From DASQMT01 sp963835735 (GTDB lineage: Bacteria; Actinomycetota; Thermoleophilia; Solirubrobacterales; Solirubrobacteraceae), in contig CAWIGP010000003.1 of assembly GCA_963835735.1 (NCBI GenBank), forward strand, positions 186,001 through 250,000: 64,000 bases of DNA, written 5' to 3'. The notes beneath the pieces were generated by a model, which was not told the origin of the DNA, ran no database searches, and saw only the letters and a list, made by a program, of their open reading frames with translations. Within the stretch, counting starts at the first letter, position 1, and each line of letters begins with the position of its first letter. Made by a program: the position numbers and the translations under genes. This document shows, in pieces, positions 1 to 7,757 of the stretch.

Positions 1-2
1 TG

Positions 3-1013
3 CGCCGGCCCGCGCGGCGCGAGACCGACACGATGGACACGTTCGTCGACTCGTCCTGGTACTACCTGCGCTACTGCGACGCCAACAACGACGAGGCCGC
101 CTGGGACCCCGACGTGCTCGCCTACTGGACGCCGGTCGACCAGTACATCGGCGGCGTCGAGCACGCGATCCTGCACCTGATGTACGCGCGCTTCTTCGTG
201 AAGGCGTTCGCGGACATGGGCCTGCTCAGCACGCAGGAGCCGTTCAGGCGGCTGTTCACGCAGGGCATGATCACCCGCGACGGGGCGAAGATGTCCAAGT
301 CGAAGGGCAACGTGATCAGCCCGACGTCGTACATCACCCGCTACGGCGCCGACACCGCACGCTGCTACACGCTGTTCATCGGCCCGCCGGATCAGGACGC
401 CGACTGGTCCGATTCCGGCGTAGAGGGCGTGCATCGCTTCCTCAGCCGGCTCTGGCGGCTGGGCGCGGATCTGGCCGATCGGGGCGCTCCGGCGCCGGTC
501 GACGTCGCCGCCAACGGCGCGGCGGGCGACGACCTGGAGCTGCTCCGCAAGGCGCACTGGGCGATCGACAAGGTCACGGGCGACATGAGCGGCCGGTTCG
601 GGTTCAACACCGCGATCGCGGCGGTGATGGAGCTGGTCAACGAGTGCTACGCGCGGCGCGATGGCGCCGGCGAGGACAGCCTGCGCTTCGCGACGGCGAC
701 GGCCGCGTCGCTGATCTTCCCGTTCGCTCCCCACTGCGGCGCGGACGTATACGAGCGCCTGACCGGACTGCGCGTGTGGGAGCAGCCGTGGCCGTCCGCC
801 GATCCGCGGCTGCTCGCGCGCGACGAGGTCGAGATCGCGCTGCAGATCAACGGCAAGTTGCGCGATCGGATGCCGGCGCCGGCGGGCGCGGATCGCGACC
901 AGCTCGAGACGATGGCGCGCGAGCGCCCGCGGGTGCAGGCGCACATCGACGGCAAGGACGTGGTCCGCGTGATCGTCGTGCCGTCCAAGCTGGTCAACTT
1001 CGTCGTCCGCTGA
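3..1013 (+). CDS. leuS: Leucyl-tRNA synthetase, C-terminal part (5' end outside window)
   Basis: Class Ia aminoacyl-tRNA synthetase that charges tRNA-Leu in the cytoplasm. The frame is open to the left edge, so the start lies outside the window; about 336 codons are visible of a protein usually 800-870 residues long. Visible signatures are the DTFVDSSWYY block of the late catalytic domain (about position 36), the KMSKS ATP-binding loop at 288-302, a helical anticodon-binding region after about 430, and the ALQINGKLR segment near the C terminus that is usual in bacterial LeuRS. Identification is secure. The next gene starts 92 bases downstream, so leuS probably ends its own transcript. Confidence 0.97.
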   Translation, partial: RRPARRETDTMDTFVDSSWYYLRYCDANNDEAAWDPDVLAYWTPVDQYIGGVEHAILHLMYARFFVKAFADMGLLSTQEPFRRLFTQGMITRDGAKMSKSKGNVISPTSYITRYGADTARCYTLFIGPPDQDADWSDSGVEGVHRFLSRLWRLGADLADRGAPAPVDVAANGAAGDDLELLRKAHWAIDKVTGDMSGRFGFNTAIAAVMELVNECYARRDGAGEDSLRFATATAASLIFPFAPHCGADVYERLTGLRVWEQPWPSADPRLLARDEVEIALQINGKLRDRMPAPAGADRDQLETMARERPRVQAHIDGKDVVRVIVVPSKLVNFVVR

Positions 1014-1039
1014 GTGGCTCTTCTCGCGACACTCCATCC

Positions 1040-1078
1040 GAGACCGGCGGCCGCTGATCGCCGCGCGCGGCGGGTCTC
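1040..1078 (+). terminator. GC-rich stem-loop after leuS, possible terminator
   Basis: Arms GAGACC (1040-1045) and GGTCTC (1073-1078) can pair, and the GC-rich sequence between them can extend the stem imperfectly. It lies 27 bases after the leuS stop. There is no T tract, so termination is only inferred. Confidence 0.35.
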
Positions 1079-1105
1079 TCGGGTGCATCGTCACGAGAAC
1101 GGTTG

Positions 1106-1618
1106 ATGCCGCGCCCGGTCCCGTACGTCGCGGTGATCGGGCCCGGCCGCGACGTGGAAGCAGCCGAGCTGGCGGCGGCGGAGGAGGCGGGCGCCGCGAT
1201 CGCCGACGCCGGCGCGACGCTCGTCTGCGGCGGTCTCGGCGGGGTGATGGAAGCCGCGTGCCGCGGCGCGCGGTCGCGCGGCGGGCTCACCGTCGGCCTG
1301 CTTCCGGGGACCGATCGCGAGGACGCGAACGGCTGGGTCGTGCTCGCGCTGCCGACCGGGCTCGGCGAGGGGCGCAACGCGTTGATCGTGCGCGCCGCGG
1401 ATGCCGTGGTGGCGATCGGCGGCGGCTGGGGGACGCTGAGCGAGATCGCGCTCGCGCTGCGGGCGGGGGTCCCTGTGCTCGGCGTCGGCACCTGGGAGCT
1501 CGCGCGCGGCGGTGAGCCGGTCACGGGCGTGCGCGCGGTCGACGATGCGTCGACGGCGGTGACGGAGGCGCTGCGGTTGGCACGAAGTCGCCGCGGAGTC
1601 GGCACGGACCCCGGCTGA
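1106..1618 (+). CDS. LOG / TIGR00725 family Rossmann protein
   Basis: A 170-residue protein of the lysine-decarboxylase-like (LOG) superfamily, closest to the TIGR00725 branch. It shows an N-terminal VAVIGPG loop, the ATLVCGGLGGVMEAACRGA segment and the GGGWGTLSEI signature near residues 105-115, the nucleotide or sugar-phosphate binding motif of this fold. LOG relatives release cytokinin bases from nucleotides or bind related ligands, but the substrate of the TIGR00725 branch is not established and none is claimed. The start is the ATG at 1106; a TTG one codon earlier is possible. It stands alone between leuS and comEA. Confidence 0.82.
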   Translation: MPRPVPYVAVIGPGRDVEAAELAAAEEAGAAIADAGATLVCGGLGGVMEAACRGARSRGGLTVGLLPGTDREDANGWVVLALPTGLGEGRNALIVRAADAVVAIGGGWGTLSEIALALRAGVPVLGVGTWELARGGEPVTGVRAVDDASTAVTEALRLARSRRGVGTDPG

Positions 1619-1637
1619 TCCGTCACATCCGCGCGCC

Positions 1638-1643
1638 TAGCGT
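1638..1643 (+). promoter_or_regulatory. TAnnnT -10 box of comEA
   Basis: TAGCGT ends 6 bases before the comEA ATG, which would put the transcript start at or next to the start codon. The same hexamer at a similar spacing precedes polA, the IclR gene and a small gene at 50.8 kb. Confidence 0.5.
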
Positions 1644-1649
1644 GCGGGC

Positions 1650-2246
1650 ATGGCCGACCTCACCCGCCCGCAGCTCGCGCTCTGCGTGGTGGGCGTACTC
1701 GTGGTCGCGGTCCTCGGGCTGCGCCAGCTCGGCGGCCGTTCCTCCGCCGGCGCCGGCGCCGGCGCGCCGCGCCCGGTCGCCACGATCGACGTGCAGGAGG
1801 ACGGTGCGGGCGGCGGCGGCCGGCTCACGGTGCACGTGGCGGGCGCCGTGCGGGATCCAGGCGTGTACAGGCTGCCGGCGGACGCGCGCGTGGACGACGC
1901 TGTCCGGCGCGCCGGCGGCGCCAGCGCACGCGCCGACCTCGGGGGCCTCAACCTCGCCGCGGAGTTGGAGGACGGCCGGCAGGTGCTGGTGCCCGAGCGG
2001 CCTCGGGGCGGGACCGGTGCGGCGCCCGCCGCGCCGGTGGAGCCCGCCGAGGGCCAGCCGCTGAACCTCAACACGGCGACGCTCGAGCAGCTCGACACGC
2101 TGAGCGGAATCGGGCCGACCACCGCGCAGAAGATCCTCGACTTCCGCGAGGACAAGGGCGGCTTCGGCTCGGTCGAGGAGCTCGGTGAGATACCGGGCAT
2201 CGGCGACAAGCGGCTGGCGTCCCTGCGGGAGGAGGTGACGCTGTGA
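1650..2246 (+). CDS. comEA: ComEA-type competence DNA-binding protein
   Basis: A 198-residue membrane-anchored DNA receptor of the competence pseudopilus system, which binds incoming double-stranded DNA at the cell surface. A single transmembrane segment lies near residues 8-24, followed by a short linker, an SLBB domain (about 48-108, with VHVAGAVRDPGVYRL), a Pro/Ala linker and a C-terminal helix-hairpin-helix domain (about 135-198: LNLNTATLEQLDTLSGIG and IPGIGDKRL). Length and domain order match Gram-positive ComEA. The stop overlaps the comEC start (GTGA), so the two are co-transcribed and probably translationally coupled. Confidence 0.95.
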   Translation: MADLTRPQLALCVVGVLVVAVLGLRQLGGRSSAGAGAGAPRPVATIDVQEDGAGGGGRLTVHVAGAVRDPGVYRLPADARVDDAVRRAGGASARADLGGLNLAAELEDGRQVLVPERPRGGTGAAPAAPVEPAEGQPLNLNTATLEQLDTLSGIGPTTAQKILDFREDKGGFGSVEELGEIPGIGDKRLASLREEVTL

Positions 2247-5026
2247 CCGCGGCGGTCGACGTCGCCCGCCGCCATCCGCGTCACCTGATCCTGTTCGCAG
2301 CGACGGCCGGGCTACTGCTCGGCCCGGTCGCGCCGGCCGCCGCGCTGCTCGCGGTCGCGGCCGCGGCATGGCTGGCGGGCCGCCTCCCGCTCGCGCTGCT
2401 CGCCGGCGCCGCCGTGCTCGTTGGCGCGACGCTCGCGCAGGCGCGCGTGGACGCGCTGTCCGCGGGCGAGCTGCCGGCCACGATCGGCCGGGGCATCGAG
2501 ACGCGCGCGATCCTGCTCGAGCCGATCCGCGTGCGCCGCAACGGCAGCGCGGTCGCTCGCGTGCGGCTGGTCGGGCGCGCCACGCTCGGCGGCGCGGCGA
2601 GCGCCGGCGGTCCGCTCGCGGCCTCCACGGCCGGCTCGTCCACGCCGTCGCCGCGCGGACCATCCGATGCCTCCGGGGCCGGCTCGTCCACGCCCTCGCC
2701 GGGCGGACCATCCGATGCCTCCGGGGCCGGCTCGCCAGCGCCGCCCGCGGCCGCCGTGGTTCGGACCGACGACCTCGCCGGCGAGGTCGCCGTGGCCCGG
2801 GCGACGGACGGGCGACTCCCGCCCGGCGTCCGCGTCGGCAGCGAACTGCGGATGCGCGGAAGCGTCGCGCCGCTCGGCGAGTTTGACGAGTACCAGCGCC
2901 GGCGGGGCGCGGGCGTCGCCGTCGAGGTGGCGTCATGGGAGCCGACAGGCGGCGCGCGCGGCGGCCTGCCGGGCCTGCTCGACGGAGCACGCGAGCGGGC
3001 CGCACGCGGGCTCGGGACGAGGCTGGCCGAGCCCGAGGCGGCGCTGCTGCGCGGGATGGTGCTGGGCCAGGACGAGGCGATCGGGCGCGAGGTCCGCGAG
3101 GACTTCGAGCGCTCCGGCCTCGCGCATCTCCTCGCGGTATCCGGTCAGAACGTGCTGCTGCTCTGCATGTTGGTGCTCGCGGCGTGCGCGGTGCTCGATG
3201 TTCCGCTGCGTTCGCGCCTGATCGCGGCCGCGGTGCTCGTCGCTCTCTACGTGCCGCTCGCCGGCGGTGGCCCTTCGATCCAGCGGGCCGGCGTGATGGG
3301 GATCGCCGGGCTCGTCGCGGCTCTCGCCGGGCGGCCGGCATCTCGCTGGTACGCGCTCGCGCTCGCCGCCGCGGTCACCCTCGCGCTCAACCCGCTCGCA
3401 GCCGGCGAGCCCGGCTGGCAGCTGTCGTTCGCGGCGGTGGTGGGCCTGCTCGCGCTCGCTCCGCGGCTGCGCGAGGCGCTGACGCGCCGGCGGGTGCCCG
3501 TGCCGGTCGCCGACGTCGCCGCGATCACCGTGGCCGCGACGCTCGCCACGGCGCCGCTGATGGCGCTGCACTTCGAGCAGGTCTCGCTCGCCTCGCTGCC
3601 CGCCAACCTCCTCGCCGCGCCCGTGGTAGCGCCCGTGATGTGGCTGGGCATGCTCGGGATCGCGCTCGCGCAGGTGGCGCCGCCGCTCGCCGCGCCGCTC
3701 AACGTGATCTGCGCGCCGCTGCTCGGCTACCTGGAGTGGGTCGCGCACGGCGCTGCCGGCGCTCCGCTGGCCGCGGTGCCGGTCCGGCTCGGCGGCCCGA
3801 CCGGGCTCGCGCTCGCTTACGGACTGCCGATCGCCGCGGCCGTCGCTTTCCTCCGGCTCCGCCGGGCATGGCCGCGCATCGCCACTCGCCGCCGGCGAGG
3901 ACCGCGCGTGGCCGTCTGGCTGCCGCCCGTCGCGGCAGATCGCCGCGGCGCATCGGCGCAGCGAGCTGGCGGCGAGCCGCAATCCGCGGCGGGCGAGGCG
4001 CACGCCACCGAGGCCGGGCGGCAGCCCGGGGCGGCCGTGTCGCCGGCGGGCGAGGTGCACGCCATCGAGGGCGCGGCACCGGCAGGGGCCGGCGAGCCAA
4101 AGGTCGGAGCGGACGAGCTGCCGGCCGCGGCGGACGAGCCACACAATGGGGCGGAGCAGGTCACGGGTCGGGCCGCCCGCGCGCGATTGCACCTGGCGCT
4201 CTTGCTCGGCGTCGCCACGGTCGCGGCGGCCGTCGTCGCGGTGCAGGCGGTGCGGACGCGGCCGGCGCCGCTCGCGCCAGGGGAGCTCGTCGTCTCGTTC
4301 CTCGACGTCGGACAGGGCGACGCGGTGTTGCTGCAGCGCGACGGGACGTCGATCCTCGTGGACACCGGGCCGCCCGGCGGGCCGATCCTGCAACGGCTCT
4401 CAGAGGCGGGCGTTGACCGGCTCGACCTGCTCGTGCTGACCCACGCCGAGGCGGATCACGAGGGCATGGCGCTCGCGGTGATCGCCGCGCACCGCCCGCG
4501 CATGGTGCTCGACGGCGGTGCCGGCTGGCCGACCGCCGTGCAGCGCGGGCTGCCCGAGGCGATCGCGCGCGGCGGCGGTCGGGCGGTGGCGGGGCGCGCC
4601 GGGCAGGTGCTGCGGCTCGGCTCCGTCAAGCTGCGCGTGTTGTGGCCGCCTGCGCCGAGCCCCGGCTGGCGCCCGGACGGCAACCCGAACGATCGCGCTC
4701 TGGTCGCGCACGTCCAGGACGGCACCTTCGACCTGCTGCTGCCGGCCGACGCCGAGAGCAACGTGACCGCCGGCCTGGACCTGCCCGACGTGGAGGCGCT
4801 CAAGGTCGCCCACCACGGGAGCGTCGACGAGGGCCTGCCCGCGATGCTGGAGCGTACGTCTCCCCGCGTCGCCGCGATCGAGGTCGGCCGCAACAGCTAC
4901 GGCCATCCAGCGCCCTCGACACTCGACGCGCTCCGAGTCGTACCGGAGCTTGTGCGCACCGATCGCGACGGCACCGTCCGGCTGCACGTAGCCGATGGTC
5001 GGATGCGGCTCGAGGGCGGGGCGTGA
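2243..5026 (+). CDS. comEC: ComEC/Rec2 DNA uptake channel with metallo-beta-lactamase domain
   Basis: A 927-residue polytopic membrane protein that carries single-stranded DNA across the cytoplasmic membrane in natural transformation. An N-terminal membrane and OB-like part is followed by the competence domain (about 250-540, with LLAVSGQNVLLL) and a C-terminal metallo-beta-lactamase domain from about residue 683 (FLDVGQGDA, THAEADHEG, VAHHGS), a likely nuclease. Two low-complexity insertions stand out: a Gly/Ser/Pro stretch at about 118-172 made of near-identical 48-base repeats, and an Ala/Gly/Glu-rich linker at about 560-660. The start is the GTG overlapping the comEA stop. No comEB or pilus gene is present in the window. 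Confidence 0.95.
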   Translation: MTAAVDVARRHPRHLILFAATAGLLLGPVAPAAALLAVAAAAWLAGRLPLALLAGAAVLVGATLAQARVDALSAGELPATIGRGIETRAILLEPIRVRRNGSAVARVRLVGRATLGGAASAGGPLAASTAGSSTPSPRGPSDASGAGSSTPSPGGPSDASGAGSPAPPAAAVVRTDDLAGEVAVARATDGRLPPGVRVGSELRMRGSVAPLGEFDEYQRRRGAGVAVEVASWEPTGGARGGLPGLLDGARERAARGLGTRLAEPEAALLRGMVLGQDEAIGREVREDFERSGLAHLLAVSGQNVLLLCMLVLAACAVLDVPLRSRLIAAAVLVALYVPLAGGGPSIQRAGVMGIAGLVAALAGRPASRWYALALAAAVTLALNPLAAGEPGWQLSFAAVVGLLALAPRLREALTRRRVPVPVADVAAITVAATLATAPLMALHFEQVSLASLPANLLAAPVVAPVMWLGMLGIALAQVAPPLAAPLNVICAPLLGYLEWVAHGAAGAPLAAVPVRLGGPTGLALAYGLPIAAAVAFLRLRRAWPRIATRRRRGPRVAVWLPPVAADRRGASAQRAGGEPQSAAGEAHATEAGRQPGAAVSPAGEVHAIEGAAPAGAGEPKVGADELPAAADEPHNGAEQVTGRAARARLHLALLLGVATVAAAVVAVQAVRTRPAPLAPGELVVSFLDVGQGDAVLLQRDGTSILVDTGPPGGPILQRLSEAGVDRLDLLVLTHAEADHEGMALAVIAAHRPRMVLDGGAGWPTAVQRGLPEAIARGGGRAVAGRAGQVLRLGSVKLRVLWPPAPSPGWRPDGNPNDRALVAHVQDGTFDLLLPADAESNVTAGLDLPDVEALKVAHHGSVDEGLPAMLERTSPRVAAIEVGRNSYGHPAPSTLDALRVVPELVRTDRDGTVRLHVADGRMRLEGGA
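2633..2728 (+). repeat. Tandem 48-base repeats inside comEC
   Basis: Two near-identical 48-base units (2633-2680 and 2681-2728) each encode a 16-residue block beginning GSSTPSP and ending PSDASGA; a third, decayed unit begins at 2729. The unit is in frame, so copy-number change would lengthen or shorten the linker without breaking comEC. Confidence 0.9.
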
Positions 5027-5041
5027 CGTCGCGGCGCCGGC

Positions 5042-5125
5042 GAACTGCGGCGTCGACGGGACGGCCCGGATCGCGGACGCGTCTCCGCGGGAACGCGTCC
5101 GCGCTCGACGCGGGGCGCTTTAGGG
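5042..5125. repeat. Degenerate left end of repeat mosaic 1
   Basis: After the comEC stop this stretch aligns by eye with the better-preserved mosaics: a GAACTGCGG piece at 5042, then GGCCCGGATCGCGG at the same spacing, then a palindrome with arms CGCGGACGCG (5072-5081) and CGCGTCCGCG (5094-5103), then GGGGCGCTTTAGGG, where the insertion sequence interrupts it. The right part resumes at 6294. Confidence 0.7.
5118..5125. repeat. Left target-site duplication (CTTTAGGG)
   Basis: CTTTAGGG directly outside the left inverted repeat; the same 8 bases follow the right inverted repeat at 6294-6301. The next base (T) also matches, so the duplication may be 9 bases. Confidence 0.75.
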
Positions 5126-5150
5126 TGGGCGGACTCCGAGATGTGCCGAC
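5126..5150. repeat. IS left terminal inverted repeat
   Basis: Begins TGGGCGGACTCCGAG and pairs with 6269-6293 at 20 of 25 positions. The transposase stop lies 10 bases inside this end. Confidence 0.8.
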
Positions 5151-5159
5151 GGTTGCGGC

Positions 5160-6158
5160 TCATCTGGGCTCCATCTTGTGGGCACGGTAGACGATGTCTG
5201 CGGGGATCCGGCCGCGGGTGAGTCGGCCGTGGTGGACGCGGTCGTGGTTGTAGAAGTGCAGGTAGCTGTCGAGCTCGCGGCGCAGGCCTTTCAGGCTCGG
5301 GTAGAGGTAGCGGGCAAAAGCGGGGCGCCAGCATTCGTCGAGGATCGTTTTGTGGAGCGCTTCGACGTGCCCGTTGGTCTGCGGTCGTCCGGCGTGGATG
5401 CGGGTGTGGCGGGCCTTCAGGCGTTTGGTCGTGGTGTCGAAGTCGCCGCGGAACTCGTTGGCGTTGTCGGTGAGCACGCGCTCGAGCCTCCAGCCGGCGG
5501 CCTTGAGTTCTGCCGCGACGCGCCGGGCGAGCCGTGAGGTCTGTCGCGTGGTCGGGTTGCGCTGCTTGCAGATCACCAGCTCGGCCCAGGCGTAGGAGGA
5601 GTAGATGTCGATCGCGGTCAGCTGCCAGATCGCGCCCTCGGTGCCGCGCAGGCGCCCGACGTAAAAGCAGTCGATCCCGACCAGCTCGCCCGGATGCTCG
5701 ACGTCGAGGTGCTGCTCGGGAGCGGGATCGCGTGGCGGCTGATACGGGGCGGCGTAGCCGGCGATCAGCCCCAGCCGCTTGGCGCGCGTGTTCAGGCCGT
5801 GACGGCAGAGCACCTTCCAGACGCCGTTCGGGGAGACCACGATGCCACCCCACTTCGGCCGCGCCAGCTCGGAGGCCACGCGCTTGGGTCCCAGGCCGGG
5901 ATGCGCGAGCGAGAAGCTCACGATCCGCTGCTCGACCATCTTGGGCAACGCGTTGGGCATCCGCGGCCGGCGGCGCTCACGCGGCCTGAGCATCTCCAGC
6001 CCGTGACGGTCGACCTGGCGCTTCCACGCGTAATAGGTCGAGCGATGCACCCCGAAGGTGCGGCACGCGTGCGTCACGGTCGTACGCGCGGCCAGATCAA
6101 ACAGCTGCAGGCGATAGCCGAACAGCACGTCATCCTGCGTCATGCGGCTCTGCTCCAT
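5160..6158 (-). CDS. IS481-like DDE transposase (integrase core)
   Basis: A 332-residue transposase. An N-terminal helix-turn-helix region (about 15-60, with THACRTFGVHRSTYYAWKR) binds the element ends, and the rve integrase core spans about 150-310. Candidate catalytic residues are the Asp in GIDCFYVG, the Asp in LTDNANEF and the Glu in NGHVEALHKT, with usual DDE spacing. The C terminus carries HFYNHDRVHHG, typical of this family. The start is the ATG at 6158; MTQDD at 6143 is an alternative. No frameshift is seen, so it may be active. Confidence 0.9.
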   Translation of the reverse strand: MEQSRMTQDDVLFGYRLQLFDLAARTTVTHACRTFGVHRSTYYAWKRQVDRHGLEMLRPRERRRPRMPNALPKMVEQRIVSFSLAHPGLGPKRVASELARPKWGGIVVSPNGVWKVLCRHGLNTRAKRLGLIAGYAAPYQPPRDPAPEQHLDVEHPGELVGIDCFYVGRLRGTEGAIWQLTAIDIYSSYAWAELVICKQRNPTTRQTSRLARRVAAELKAAGWRLERVLTDNANEFRGDFDTTTKRLKARHTRIHAGRPQTNGHVEALHKTILDECWRPAFARYLYPSLKGLRRELDSYLHFYNHDRVHHGRLTRGRIPADIVYRAHKMEPR

Positions 6159-6196
6159 TCACTTGGCGGTGAAGGAGCCAGCCTGAGCCGCACAGC

Positions 6197-6226
6197 GGAC
6201 GACCCCGGGCACTCTCGGGGTCGTCC
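6197..6226. other. Perfect stem-loop inside the IS, upstream of the transposase
   Basis: Arms GGACGACCCCG (6197-6207) and CGGGGTCGTCC (6216-6226) pair over 11 bases around an 8-base loop. It lies between the right end and the transposase start. Such hairpins in other insertion sequences reduce transposase expression from outside transcription; that role is inferred here. Confidence 0.5.
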
Positions 6227-6268
6227 CGTCTCTAGACGATCACACTCACAAACACAAAACGAGAAAGT

Positions 6269-6293
6269 GTCGGGAGAACTCGGAGACCGACCA
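6269..6293. repeat. IS right terminal inverted repeat
   Basis: Begins GTCGGGAGAACTCGG and ends GACCGACCA; reverse complement of the left end with five mismatches. Confidence 0.8.
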
Positions 6294-6301
6294 CTTTAGG
6301 G
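6294..6301. repeat. Right target-site duplication (CTTTAGGG)
   Basis: Second copy of the 8-base direct repeat, immediately outside the right inverted repeat. Confidence 0.75.
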
Positions 6302-6337
6302 TCGGACAGCGACCCCAAGGCGCCCCACGTCGATGCA

Positions 6338-6373
6338 GGGCGCCTAACCACCAATGCGGTGGTCAAGGCGCCC
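6338..6373. repeat. Palindromic unit, type A
   Basis: Arms GGGCGCCTAACCACC and GGTGGTCAAGGCGCCC around a short AATGC loop. Same type as 6648-6688, 32158-32197, 32489-32527 and 32643-32681. Confidence 0.8.
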
Positions 6374-6401
6374 CGCGTGCGCCGCCCCGGCCGAGCCCGC
6401 G

Positions 6402-6505
6402 TCCTCAATGCCCGCAGTTCAGGCCGCCACGGCGACACGAGCCGACGCGAACCGCGCATGCTCAATGCCGCCGCCGTGGCGACCTGAAACTGCGGGCTTT
6501 GAGGA
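6402..6505. repeat. Long inverted repeat, type D
   Basis: The left arm reads TCCTCAATGCCCGCAGTTC then AGGCCGCCACGGCG; the right arm (about 6471-6505) is its near reverse complement, ending CTGCGGGCTTTGAGGA. The roughly 36-base centre is unrelated to the arms. A second full copy is at 32360-32461, with half copies at 32052-32128. Confidence 0.8.
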
Positions 6506-6512
6506 GGGGCCC

Positions 6513-6552
6513 GGATCGCGGGTGCGTCTCCGCGGAGACGCACCTGCGATCC
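6513..6552. repeat. Palindromic unit, type C
   Basis: A 40-base palindrome starting GGATCGCGGGTGCG with core GTCTCCGCGGAGAC; 19 of 20 positions pair. The same 40 bases occur at 32778-32817. Confidence 0.85.
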
Positions 6553-6595
6553 GGCGCGGTGTGACTTCAGGCCGGACAGCGCTCCGAGTCGATGC

Positions 6596-6627
6596 GGGGC
6601 AGCTTTGACTCGAGTCAAAGGCGCCCC
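6596..6627. repeat. Palindromic unit, type B
   Basis: GGGGCAG and GCGCCCC ends flank the perfect 18-base palindrome CTTTGACTCGAGTCAAAG (6603-6620). Related units are at 32221-32259 and 32702-32734. Confidence 0.85.
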
Positions 6628-6647
6628 GGATAGCGGCCCCGCCACCG

Positions 6648-6688
6648 GGGGCGCGCTGACCACCCAAATGCGGTGGTCAAAGCGCCCC
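6648..6688. repeat. Palindromic unit, type A
   Basis: GGGGCGCGCTGACCACC and GGTGGTCAAAGCGCCCC arms around a short AAATGC-type loop. Confidence 0.85.
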
Positions 6689-6761
6689 GCGTCAGCGCCG
6701 CCGCATTCGCCCCCTCTCTTCAATGCCGCTGTACCCCAGCGATCGTGGCCGCCGCCGCATC

Positions 6762-6767
6762 TAGACT
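6762..6767 (+). promoter_or_regulatory. TAnnnT -10 box of holA
   Basis: TAGACT ends 8 bases before the GTG start at 6776, the spacing expected for a leaderless or near-leaderless transcript. The same hexamer precedes hrcA. Confidence 0.5.
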
Positions 6768-6775
6768 CACCCACC

Positions 6776-7753
6776 GTGCCGACCTTCCGCCCCGCGTACC
6801 TGATCTACGGCGACGACCAAGGCCGGATCACCGAGCGCCGGAGCCGTCTGCGCGCGATGGCCGAGGAAGAGAGCGGCGCCGGCGGCGTCGAGGTGCTCGA
6901 GGGCGACGACTGCACGCCCGAGACGGTCGCCAACGCGCTGTACGCGATGACGTTCGCGCTCGGCCGGCGGTTCGTGATCGCCGACGGGGTCGAGCGCTGG
7001 AAAGAGGCCGAGGTCGGGGCGGTGGTAGCCGCGATGAAGAGCATGGACGCCGAGGCGCTGACCGTCGCGTTCTTCGGCCGCGAGGAGGGGCGCTACAAGG
7101 TGCCGGCAGCACTGCGCAAGGCGGTCGAGGCGGCCGGAGGGCAGATCGCCGAGGAGAACACCGTCAGGCCGCGCGAGCTGCCGCGCTGGCTGATTGCGCG
7201 TGGCAAGGAGCTGGGCGTCGAGCTCGACAACCAGGCGGCGCGCGCGCTGATCGCCCACGTCGGCGACCGTCAGCAGCGGCTGCTGCGCGAGCTCGAGAAG
7301 CTCGCGCTCGAGCACGGCGAAGGCGCCCGGCTGGGCGTCGAGGAGGTCGAGCAGTCGTCGGCGACGTCGGCCGAACGTAAGACGTGGACGCTCGCCGACG
7401 CGCTCGTCGCGGGCGACGAGAAGACCGCGACGCGCGCGCTGCTCGAGCTGCGCCAGCAGGGTGAGCGGCTCCCCGGCCTGCTCTACAACATGGTCCGGCG
7501 CCTGCGCGATGCGCACACGATCGCGGAAGCGCTCGCGGCCGGCCGGCCGGCGGCGGAGGTCAAGAAGAGCCTGCGCATGCCGTCGTTCGCGGCCGACCGG
7601 CTCGTAGCGGACGTCGCGAAGCGCGACGTCGAGGCATTCCGCCGCGCGCTGGAGCTGATGGCCGACCTCGAGCTCGAGAGCCGTGGCGGCGGCGGAGGCG
7701 TGCTGAGCGAGGACACCGCCGCGGTGCGCGCCGTGATCGGCGCGTCACGCTGA
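6776..7753 (+). CDS. holA: DNA polymerase III subunit delta
   Basis: A 325-residue clamp-loader delta subunit that opens the beta sliding clamp during replication. It has the family pattern: N-terminal RPAYLIYGDD, the LRALAERL-like AAA region without a Walker A loop, the VRPRELPRWLIARGKELG segment, the LLRELEKLALEHG helix and the C-terminal ATRALLELRQQGERLPGLLYNMVRRLR domain. The start is the GTG at 6776, placed just after a TAGACT box; the frame stays open further upstream but there runs through repeat DNA. It is convergent with rpsT, 4 bases apart. Confidence 0.9.
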   Translation: MPTFRPAYLIYGDDQGRITERRSRLRAMAEEESGAGGVEVLEGDDCTPETVANALYAMTFALGRRFVIADGVERWKEAEVGAVVAAMKSMDAEALTVAFFGREEGRYKVPAALRKAVEAAGGQIAEENTVRPRELPRWLIARGKELGVELDNQAARALIAHVGDRQQRLLRELEKLALEHGEGARLGVEEVEQSSATSAERKTWTLADALVAGDEKTATRALLELRQQGERLPGLLYNMVRRLRDAHTIAEALAAGRPAAEVKKSLRMPSFAADRLVADVAKRDVEAFRRALELMADLELESRGGGGGVLSEDTAAVRAVIGASR

Positions 7754-7757
7754 GGCG

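Larger units (their letters stand above)
5126..6293 (-). mobile_element. IS481-like insertion sequence, 1168 bp, apparently complete
   Basis: One transposase gene on the minus strand is flanked by 25-base imperfect inverted repeats (5126-5150 and 6269-6293; 20 of 25 positions match) and an 8-9 base direct repeat CTTTAGGG. Length, single-gene layout and DDE transposase fit the IS481 family. Intact gene, good ends and a perfect target duplication suggest recent arrival. It sits between comEC and holA, within the repeat mosaic, and breaks no coding gene. Confidence 0.85.
5112..6326. repeat. Palindromic unit split by the insertion sequence
   Basis: Joining 5112-5125 to 6294-6326 minus one copy of the duplicated CTTTAGGG rebuilds an almost perfect palindrome: arm GGGGCGCTTTAGGGTCG, loop GACAG, arm CGACCCCAAGGCGCCCC (15 of 17 positions pair). 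An uninterrupted relative is present at 32270-32308. The reconstruction is inference; the pieces are visible. Confidence 0.75.
6294..6750. repeat. Repeat mosaic 1, right part (non-coding)
   Basis: About 460 bases with no convincing gene between the insertion sequence and holA. It is built of palindromic modules also found at 32.05-32.86 kb: two units with GACCACC-type inner arms (6338-6373, 6648-6688), a roughly 100-base inverted repeat (6402-6505), a GCGTCTCCGCGGAGACGC palindrome (6513-6552) and a TTTGACTCGAGTCAAA unit (6596-6627). The block 6486-6688 is a reverse-complement copy of about 32643-32845 with roughly ten differences. Open frames through it are by-products of high GC. Confidence 0.85.

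Noticed and set aside
6605..6775. N-terminal extension of holA through the repeat mosaic
   Set aside because: The extra residues come from palindromic repeat DNA, and a GTG with a -10 box at the proper distance matches the family N terminus.
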